A stretch of DNA of 64,000 nt from contig CM065699.1 of the NCBI GenBank assembly GCA_017654935.2, positions 12,577,826 to 12,641,825 on the forward strand. The letters are read 5' to 3'. This DNA comes from Phymorhynchus buccinoides. Its lineage: Eukaryota; Mollusca; Gastropoda; Neogastropoda; Raphitomidae. Positions 42,103-52,900 of this stretch are shown piece by piece. The position numbers were made by a program, and so were the translations under genes. Each line of letters begins with the position of its first letter. Position 1 is the stretch's first letter. The notes below the pieces were generated by a model, which made no database searches, was not told where the DNA came from, and worked only from the letters and a program-made list of their open reading frames with translations.

Positions 42103-42452
42103 TGAAAGACTACTCTGACTTTGGAGGAATTTGGACTGATAATTGTATGCTAGGAGCTTGTCATAGCTAAAGACAATCCTCGCATAACTATGCAGAACAT
42201 AACAACATTTTGATGTAGCCTTGGTGTTCTAGTTTATGTCAATTGGTCTGACGCAGTCTTATGCCAAGGCGTAGCTGGCACATACAATGCTAGGAAAGTA
42301 CTTCAGGTGAAACAATAGGTCTTTAATTTCCCGATATTGCAGTATCTCCAGGATCGACCCTAACCCTAACCCTAAATCTGTACTTTCATAAATGTCCCAC
42401 ATGTAGACATACCTGTACCAGGTCGGAGGACGTTAAACACATCTTCTTCTTC
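42103..42452 (-). repeat. R1 and R3 fragments
   Basis: GGAGGAATTTGGACTGATAA..AACATTTTGATGTAGCCTTG..GGTCTGACGCAGTC (R1), then CAGTATCTCCAGGATCG..GTCGGAGGACGTTAAAC (R3). Three CCCTAA units at 42359 interrupt the latter. Confidence 0.75.
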
Positions 42453-42597
42453 TTCTTTTCCAGTTGAAACCCTAACATTCTTCCAGATTTGATTGCAATC
42501 TGTTCATAATTTTTTTGGGTCAATGATGTTAGTTAATAAACGAAGAAACAGAGAAAGAAAAGGATATTTTCTTGGAAATGGTAAGCAATCACAAAAC

Positions 42598-42989
<392 letters not shown>

Positions 42990-42999
42990 CAGTATCCAC

Positions 43000-43320
43000 A
43001 CGTTGTGAAAAACAACAACCCCACATTGAAATACATGCAAATGTTTGCGATATATAAACGATTAGGCCTAGGTGTTTTGGGGTTTGAACTCAACATGACC
43101 TTGACCTTAAAATAAAACTAAAGCAACCAGTCGATAGCTGATAATTATCCTCTATAACTTGTACACTGAAAGTGATTGAAATAGAGTGAACGTTGTTTTT
43201 TTAGAAAACGCGGCCGGACGGACGCACGCACGCGTACGCACGTACGCACTGATGGACTGACTGACGGACGGACGGACGGATGAAACAAATACAATACTTC
43301 CCGAAGCTTCGCTCGGGAAC
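43000..43320. repeat. Interspersed family R9
   Basis: AACATGACCTTGACCTTAAA..GTTGTTTTTTTAGAAAACGC, then CGGACGGACGCACG and CCCGAAGCTTCGCTCGGG. Confidence 0.78.
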
Positions 43321-43363
43321 CAAAAAGCAGGAAAATGCAGTTTAAAAAAAAAATTGCAGTCAA

Positions 43364-43617
43364 GTAGGGCCTGTCGCAGTCAAAAGTGTAGCTCGTGCAA
43401 ATCTACCGCTCGCTACTATGAGAGTGTGTATTTGCGACATTGAGCATGAACCACAAATTTCACTCTTTCTTTACTTGAACCATTTACCTAACCCTAACCC
43501 TAACCCTACAAAAAAGTGAAATTTGTGGTTCATGCTCAATGTCGCAAATACACACTCTCATAGTAGCGAGCGGCAGATTTGCACGAGCTACACTTTTGAC
43601 TGCGAGACAGGGCCTAC
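43364..43617. mobile_element. Palindromic element with telomere-like core
   Basis: Arms GTAGGGCCTGTCGCAGTCAA..GTGAGCATGAACC-type left and ..TTGACTGCGAGACAGGGCCTAC right are reverse complements of ~90 bp. The loop contains TAACCCTAACCCTAACCCTA. Confidence 0.88.
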
Positions 43618-44119
43618 CATCTTTCCAGCCCATTCCTGACCATCAACATCTAATGCTCGGTGTCAATCTGTGTTCTACCGAGGACCCAGCATGTTTGACA
43701 ATCGTGTGAAAGGTAGCACACGCCTTGTTGCTTTTGACTTGCTGACAGGTTATGCACACATGCAGGTCTGCTTCTTTTGGTCTCTCTCTCCCAAGACCCA
43801 AACAACATGGGCGACAGCGGACCAAAATGCGTGCACAACGCACGGCAGTCGCTGTGAATGACATGGCAGCAGGTGTGGGAAAAACACAGAGTGAAACAAA
43901 ACAGATGCTTTGTATTAGCCAGGACACGAGATATACACCAAGCCTAAGGGTGTTCCAATGCGGGTTGCTGCTGGGAGCTGCTTCAATGACGACGCCATCT
44001 TCCAAGCCTGGTCCTTCCCGATCATCCACCACAACTGAGGGCCTGTCATCAATGCCCAGCACTAGCAGACAATGCCCACCACCCAAGACGAATAACCTTC
44101 GGGAACAAGACTCAGTAAA

Positions 44120-44460
44120 CAGAACAACTCGCTATCGGATGCAGTATTTTAAAATACCATCCTTAAAAGATTAAGGGGAGATTTGATAAAAGTGCATAAA
44201 ACTTTTCATAACCCTGACAAAACTAACAAATGTTTGTTTCAATTATCCAATGGTTTGAGAACCCGTAACAGCGAACTAAAAATACTAACCCAATAGTACA
44301 GTAGAACTAACATAAGGAAAAACTTATTTTCTAACAGTCACTCAGTACTGGAACAATCTCCCTGCACAAACTAAACTTGCTTCTAACATTAACCATTTCA
44401 AAAACCTCCTGGATAATGATCCTAAATTTTCTGTATTGAAATTCAATTATGATTAATGCA
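44120..44460 (+). mobile_element. CR1/jockey-like retrotransposon RT C-terminal remnant
   Basis: YRMQYFKIPSL, then after a frameshift RLRGDLIKVHKTFHN and NGLRTRNSELK, then YWNNLPAQTK-like words in another frame. This matches the RRRGDLI..SNS..R..FFS-R..WN-LP end of non-LTR RTs. Stops and frameshifts make it a pseudogene fragment. The + strand frame before it (43752-44120) is Ser/Thr/Pro-rich and unrecognised. Confidence 0.7.
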
Positions 44461-44594
44461 CCAATGATTGCTCAAATAGCGTCACAGCTATGCCAATCAA
44501 GTTGCAAAACAAAATTATAAAGCAAACAAACAAAAGAAAGGGCACACCAAGAGGCCGCGAGGCCTGGCTGCCCTAAAAGCCTGACCTGACCTGA

Positions 44595-44965
44595 GTATTT
44601 GTACGATCTGGAATGTAGACTAGACACTTTTTGGTCCCACCGTTAATTGAAACAGAAACGATCTGGAATGTAGACTAGGAACTTTTGATTCCACTGTTAA
44701 TTGAAACAGAAACACCCTGGAATGTAGACTAGACATTTTAAAAAAATTCCACCGTTAATCGGAACTAGACACTTTTTTTAAAATTACAACTTTTATTGAA
44801 ACAAAAACTCTCTGTAATGTAGATTTTGCGCTTTTTGTTCCACCGTTAATTGAAACAGAAAAAAGAGATTTATAACGGATAGTGGGCGCTTTATTGTGAC
44901 AATTTGGAATAGGCCTATAGGCATGACACATTTCAATTTTGTTCCACCGTTATTTGAAACATAAA
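44595..44965. repeat. ~65-bp diverged tandem repeat
   Basis: GATCTGGAATGTAGACTAGA..CCACCGTTAATTGAAACAGA recurs five to six times with increasing divergence. Confidence 0.85.
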
Positions 44966-45055
44966 AGTCAATGCTGTCAAATTCACTCTAGATCTGTAAC
45001 TTTCATTTGTCTCTATCAAGTCATGTCAATTTTATAGGTAAGAAACATAATAGGT

Positions 45056-45379
<324 letters not shown>

Positions 45380-45823
45380 TAGTTTCTGTTTTATAGACGA
45401 AATACGCATGTCCGGTTCCTGTGTACGCACATGTGTGTCGCCTGCTACTGAACGACCCAAACAATCGTCGGTTGTTTTCAAAGGTCTTCAACAGTGAGCT
45501 ACCAGGTGTTAAAAGCATCAAAGCATTGTATTGGTCGAGTGACTTTTAGTATATATCTATATTCCCATCAATATTTTCAAGGACAGAGTAGTTTCTTTGT
45601 GTTTTGACCTTGCCAAGTTCAACTTGAACTGAAGTTTATGATTTTCATGATCACTCACTGACTCAGTCAGTAAGAGTACTAAGACTCTAAGAGTAAGACT
45701 AAGACGAGTAATTTGAGCGAAGCAGAAGTCAATTAAAAGACCAGGCCTACCGGTACTCTAAACTGGATCGTCTCTTGATGCTTTCAAGCCCGTCATCATC
45801 GCCACTGTGACTTGTCTGTCACC

Positions 45824-46525
45824 ATGTCCACTGCCATTAGACCAGCTTGTGTTCTGAGAAAGCTCTTTCAGCGGCTCGTTTTAAAGGATGCGAAAAGATT
45901 CTATGCCCCTAGATCATCTAATATAGATGATGATAATTTATCATCAATCAGATCAATGGAACGAGTGCCCGCAAGACTAAAAAAACGCCTTTCAAAACAA
46001 GGACTGACTCTCGAGGATCTACAAATTTCACCCAAAGTTCCACCAAGCGAGGAAGCTCCTTCAAAACGAAAAGATACTTCCGCAAAGTTGGTTCCAGAGT
46101 CTGCAGCGCTAACAGACGATGACCTGTCGCATTTACTGAAAGACATGGTCAGCGGGGCGGCGCCCGACTCACCAGCCGCTGCACCCACTGAAGTGTTTCC
46201 CTCTGACACCCAAAAGTTCAAGGACTGGAACAAACTTCGAGATCAAAGCACAAAATCTTACAGGCCCCGTATGGACCCTTCCCTAACGTCTCTCGTCCTG
46301 TTTCCTGGACAGGGGAGTCAGTTTGTGGGCATGGGCAAGGACACGCTCAGCTACGGTAAAGCCAGAGACTTGTTTGAAGAAGCCAGCGCTATTTTGAAGT
46401 ACGATTTGCTGAAGTTGTGTCTGGAGGGCCCCCTTTCCACCCTCAGCAAAACGGTGCACTGCCAGCCTGCTGTTCTGGTGTCTTCTCTTGCCGCTGTGGA
46501 AAAACTTCGGGAGCAACATCCTGAG
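45824..46525 (+). CDS. MCAT: MCAT exon 1
   Basis: 234 codons. It holds the presequence (MSTAIRPACVLRKLFQRLVL), a charged linker, then LVLFPGQGSQFVGMGKDTL and VHCQPAVLVSSLAAVEKLRE. The donor GTGAAG lies after CAT-CCT-GAG. Read-through into the intron stops nine codons later, which supports splicing here. Confidence 0.94.
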
Positions 46526-46856
46526 GTGAAGTTCTTCAGTAGACTTTACTAAGTACTCTCCTCACCCCCTCTCCTTCCCCTTTTTCTTGTAACTGACAAC
46601 TTTGTATAATACTCAGGCTAGGTAAAAAGGAATCATTATTGCCAGCGTAGGATTTTTTTTATATATCAAGTTGAACTTAAGAAAGTTCTTTAAAAAGGGT
46701 GTGGGTGGAGTGGGAGGTACAACCAAAAAAACCTTACACTCATTACAGAAAACATTATTTTAAAACATCGGAAGAAAAACAATTGTGTTTTGTAAACTTG
46801 TTACAAATGCAGTATCTTACTGAGTAAGATGTGTGTGTGCGTGTGCGTGTGCGTGC

Positions 46857-46924
<68 letters not shown>

Positions 46925-49900
46925 GTGTGTGTGTATGCATGTGGATCAGGGTGTATGCAAACACTTATTGTATCATAAAAATTATAGATTGTGTGTGCGC
47001 ACATGTGAATGTGTGTGTTGCACATGCATGCGTGTGTGTGTGTATTTGTGTTACATACCATGTCTGTACCATATGTGTGTGTGTGTGTCAAGTGCTGTAT
47101 ATTTTTGGGGTTAGGTTTATAACTTGCCCTGTTTTATTGTGTACCATTAATTAAGAGTTCAATGAATTCATTCAATCAAAATTTTCCTAGGTAAATTGAT
47201 GCACATTCAGACATGGCTCTAGTAGAGACTGATGACATTTCTTTTCTTTTCAGTTTCTAAAGTGTGCACTACTGGTATTATATTATCAGTAGTCCCTTTA
47301 AAAGCAAAATTAAAACAGCAAAACGTCTCTAAAATTAAAATATGAATTTAGAAAAAGAGGTGTTTTGAAGCTTTAAGTTTAAACTGCACTCACTGTAAAT
47401 GTACTGTAAATGTACTGTTTGTGTTTGCCTCAGGCTACAGACAACTGTGTGGGGACTGCAGGATTCAGCGTTGGGGAATATGCTGCCCTGGTCTTCGCTG
47501 GAGTCATGGAGTTTGCCGATGGTTTGTACCGCTAGTTAGATTTCATAATGTGCGTACATTTATGTGTTTGTGTACAGAAGCATCTGGTAATTAATGTTGA
47601 AATGTTCGTTTATTGTTATATTGTTTATTATTTTGATTTTTATTATAAAAATTTCGCCTTGGCTTATTAGGCTGTCACGTCAGACCAATTGACATAGGCT
47701 AGAAGTAGAAGTGAGTAGAACACCAAGGCTACATGCATCAAAATGTTGTTGTGCTCTGCATAGTTATGTGTTGTCTTTAGCCATGACAAACTCCTAGCAT
47801 AACATCATCAGTATCTGATATCCTCTGAAGTCGGAGTGTGGCTGCCCACGTGGCGGGGTAATCAAAAACGGTCACACACGTAATGTTCTCGTCCCTAGCT
47901 GATGCATTTGTACCATAATGTTCAAGTGCTTCGGCTGTTGAGATGATCCTTGGACTTGGAGTCTTTAAGCCAGGGTACACTACAACAACAACAACAACAT
48001 TATACAAATTTATATAATATATTTTAAGGTTCTTAGATGTCTGTGGTTCTCATTCTACATATTGATTTGAATTTTCATGTGTTTTAGATCATTAATATTA
48101 TGTTTTTGTCTCTCCCTGTTAAGTTAATAAACAATAGGAATTGTTCGGAAATAATTAAGGGGAGTAATTTCATGGTGTGTGGGAGTGATCTTGACTATTT
48201 CAATCGGTCAAACAGGGGAAGGTACTCTACCATCAGGTAGATCCCCAGCTCTCGCCTCATGTGTTTGAGTAGACGTACACTGATCACTTAGAACACTGCG
48301 TCATTCTAAATTTGATGTCATTTTTATAATTGTTTTGGGGGGATTTTCTCCAGTTGTATCCATGATAATGTCTTAGTCATGGAGCCAGCGTGTGTGAGGT
48401 CCTCCTCCGAGGGCGCCACCACGTCCATCCATCGGCAGCTCCACAGAACACACTGATCCCCATGACTTTGACCCGAACGCACCAAGGACATAGACTGGAT
48501 TTTAATTAAATCAAACCTGAGGTTACCATGACAGCAGGGCAAGGCCACAGAATTTGAGACACTTTTTTATTTTTGATGATTGATGGCAATAGACGATTTT
48601 CGGAAAAAAACTATGGGAGAGCACTTCGTGAAAATTAGAGTTGTTTACCTCCATTACTCGGTCAAATGTCATTGCAACAATGTTGTCGAAGCTTGAAACC
48701 GCAGGATGCGAGTCAGCGACTTGCAAATATTTTTTTTAGAACAATTAGGAGTGGCCAGTGGCCACAAACTGATACAACTTGCAAAATGTGACGTAAAAAT
48801 ATAAATGACATACATTTTTAGAATGACGCGCAGTGTTCTAAGTGCTGTATGTCTGCTCAAACACACGAGTCGATAAGCTACGAGAGCTGATGGTAGAGTG
48901 ACATCCCCTGTTTGACCGATTGAATTAGGCGAGATCACTCCCACACACCATGAAATTACTCCCTTTAATTATTTCCCAACACCCCCGTGGGGATACCGGG
49001 GGGTCTTTTGTACAAATAGTTCCCCCACCTTCTGGAAGTTCTGTGCTTGTAACTTGCTCTAATTCTGTCATTCTCTTTGACTCTGCCTTTCCCCTTTGCT
49101 TACTGTGATCTGCTATCTTTCTATCTTATTGGTCCATTCTCCTGCCTTTTTTTCTATAAATTCTTACAAAGATTTCTTCGGCCGAAGTCGGACATGCTGG
49201 GCCTAAAACTATTTCTTAGTTAGGCGCTTAATGACAGCATGACGCATCTATGCTCATATGACAGGAAACTGTCTGAGCGAACGAAGAAGAAGATGAAGAA
49301 GATTTTCGAACAATTCCTATTTGAGACCTGATGATCTCCACAGCGGTGGAGGTGGTGCGTGTGCGGGCGGAGGCGATGCAGCGGGCGTCGGAGGAGGTGC
49401 CCAGCGGCATGATGACAGCCTTCCTGGGCCACTCGGCCAGGCTGAAGACGGCCATGTCGGCCGCACGCGAGTACTGCCAGCAGCGCTGCCACATCAGCGA
49501 CCCTGTGTGCACCGTGGCCAACTACCTGTACCCTGAGTGCAAGGTCATCGCCGGACACACGCAGGTAGACTGTGTGTGTGTGTGTGTATGTGTGTGTGTG
49601 TGTGTGTGTCATCAGGGCTCCCAATCATCCCGCATAGAGGGTCCTAGAGGCGGGATAGAGGGTCCCAGTGGCAGTGCGAATGCTAAAAAGAATTTTTCTA
49701 GTGCATCCCTGGGACCCCCTGCACATTCTTTTAGAGGGTCCTGTAGAATTTTAGTGCTTCATAGACCCCCAAATGGGGGTCCCTGGGAGCCCTGGTCGTT
49801 TAATAGTGCTTAACCATGACTGGCCAAATGGACGATCAATGAAATATTTATTAATAATGTGCCATGACCAACTTCCTGTACCCAGAGTGCAAGGTCATCA

Positions 49901-52900
49901 GCGGGCGCATGCTGGTACTGGGCAATCTCTTAACCCTCTTTACACGAGAGTATGCTGTAGCGTACATGCCTTGCTCAACCGTTCAACGTGAGAGTACGCT
50001 ATCGCGTGCATCGTGTTTAAGCATTCACAGTTCACAACTCAGCGAACCCATGCAAACCAAACTGGTATGAATGTATTCCTCTACTGTTCCTTAGTAGTTT
50101 TCAACCAATGAAATGACTTCTAGTCTATTAAAGGACGGCAATGGATGCAAACGAGTGCTTACCCCACTCTTTGTCAGCTTTATCATGCTTTTTTTGCAAA
50201 ACAGCACTGATCGGCCTGTAATAAAAATGTTGTTTTGGAACTTTAACAGACCTTAGCTTTTGATATTATAAATAATGCCACACATTTTCAAAACTGTACC
50301 GTTATTGTGAATCATTCTTATTTATTCCTCTTGCGTTTATTCTGCCCAAAACCGCCTAGCCAGAAGTTGCCTCTGTGTGTTCAAGCTGCCCAAAACCACC
50401 CATAGCTCGGCTCCACTCAAGACCCCCTCTGATGGCATTATCATCACGCACTAAGTTCTGGCTTGTTATACACACACTATGAAGAAGCTTCTCACTTGCA
50501 ATGAAGTATGGTGCGGTGTGTGCTTCAAAAAACAGATTTTCTCGAAAATGTGTGAAAGAATCAGAATACTAGAAGAGGTTTTGTCTGTAACAAATGTGAA
50601 TGCAAGAGGGTTAAAATAATTTCTATGAAATGAATGCAAAACCACGCTAGAGTTGAACATTTGCGACGGAAAGCAATCAGGCAGAGTTGAATGAGTTAAC
50701 CCTCTTGCATTTATTCTGACCAATTCCGACACCAAAACTTTTCGTAGCTCGCCCCCACTCTTGAATCTCCCCTCTGACAGCATTCCCATCATCTGGCTTG
50801 TTGGCAAAATAATCAAAAGTTTGATTGTGGCCACGCACAGCGAAGAAGGAGAAGAAGAGATGCACACTATGAAGAAGTTTCTCACTTGCAATGATGTGAT
50901 ATGTAACTGTATGGTGCTACGGGTGCTTCAAAAGCCAGAGTTTCTTGAAAATGTGTGAATGTACTTGAACGCTAGAACTAGGCAGGGCTCCCAGAGACCC
51001 CCATTTGGGGGTCTATGAAGTACTAAAATTCAAAAGGACCCTCTAAAAGAATGTGCAGGGGGTCCCAGGGATGCACTAGAAAAAGTGTTTTTAGCATTCA
51101 CAATGCCACTGGGACCGTCTATCGCACCTCTAGGACCCTCTATACTGTAAGTGAAGGAGTCCCTGGGACCCCTTGTTTTGTGGGGCGATTGGGAGTCCTG
51201 CTAGGTTTTCCTGCAGTATAACAAAATAACGTATGGGAGGGAACACAAGAGGGTTGATAATGCTAAATATGACTGGCTAAAATGGATGAGCAATGAATAA
51301 GAAAAGTATTACAATGTGCCATGGCCAACTTCCTGTACCCAGAGTGCAAGAGCAAGGTCATGGCCAGACACACACAGGTACTGAGCAATCTCTAAATTGT
51401 GCTCAAATAAGACGGGTGAGGTAGGTAATATATCGAGTGCTTGTTTGTTTCTGAAGATGAATTCTTCCGATCTAATCTCACACTGGAAAGAGATTTAGTT
51501 TTTAAGTTTTGGAAGACAAGACAACAATTTTCGACATGGAATTAATAATTTTAGCAAATACGTATAGGATGATTAACAAAAATCTTCCACCCAAAATGCA
51601 TTTGTCAAAAGGTGGAAGAAACAATAGAACAATAGTGCATCACCTCAAATGACAATTGTTTTGTATTTCCGTATTTTTCAGACTATAAGGCGCACTTTTG
51701 TATAAGGCACCCCCCCCAAAATGTTACCCAAATTTCAGATTTTGTTATTATATTTTACTATTTTATTAGTCATATAGTAATGCACAAGGATCTGATTCTG
51801 GGGAACAAATATCGCCTTATAGACCGAAAAATACGGTATTGTTTTGTTACCTTGATGGTATCTTGGAAATTGCTTTTCAGGATGGTACATTTTCTCGGCC
51901 CAAAGGTTCATTACTTCGTATTGTGTTTTGCTATTCCAGGCTTTGGACTTTGTGGAGAAGCACGCCAGGACCTTCGGCCTGCGCCGCACCAAGCGGCTCC
52001 CGGTCAGCGGGGCCTTCCACACCACACTGATGTCCTCCGCGCAGAAGCCTGTCAAGGACGTCCTCCTCAAAACCACCCTCGCCCCGCCTGAGATGCCCGT
52101 CTACAGCAATGTCTCCGCCTCCTTTTTCAGAAAGGTATTTGATGGTCTTTTGGTTACTGTAAAATGCTATTTTTCCCCTCAACTTTGGCCCATCCGGCTT
52201 ATAGACTGATGCGGCTTATATGTGGATTTTTGTCCATTCTATATTTATCAGTATGATTAAATGTTTCTGGCCACATTCTGCAGCCTATTTTGAGCTTCTT
52301 TAGACTCAAAACTAGTTTTGGTAATCAATAGATTCAAATCTCATGTTTAAAGTGTAATACATGTAGAACATTAAATACTTATGTTCTGATAGGATAATGT
52401 CTATATTTGTGTTGGTTTGTGCACATACAATTTTCTCTGCGGCTTATAAACTGGTGCGGTGTATATGTGAATAAATACCTAATATTTTGTCTATTTAAGA
52501 GATGCGGTTTATAGTCCAGTTTTTATGGTATTTGGTACATTCTAGTAACAGAGACTTTGCTCTATGAAATTTGGGCTGCTCTCCCGTGGAGAGGGCGTCG
52601 CCGTAAGTGAGGGGAGAGGGGGGGGGGGGGGGGCCGCCCCAGCAAACTTGGGGGAAACCTAGCTATCAATGTGGTCATACCGGGCAGCGGGATTTTTGCC
52701 TGCTCTTACCGACTTTTAACTGCCTTGGGATTTTAATGCGCGTAAAGCGCACGGGCCAGACTAGCTTTAAGTCCCCATCCGAAGGACTCGACCTTCAGTT
52801 CGGTTTTCCCATCGAACTAGAAAGACAGGGCGAGGCCGTGATTCGAACCCGGGTCACTCATGCTGCAGTCACACTTTAAAATTGGCAGGCGAACGTATGG

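Noticed and set aside
42359..42376. True telomere or chromosome end from CCCTAA repeats
   Set aside because: Only three units, inside a dispersed repeat in mid-window.
43643..44174. A 140-residue host protein on either strand
   Set aside because: No recognisable family, no splice support, overlapping frames on both strands, and it leads into a degenerate RT end. It is more likely retrotransposon debris.
50466..50891. 141-residue - strand frame
   Set aside because: It spans a tandem duplication inside MCAT intron 3, has no recognised domain, and is antisense.
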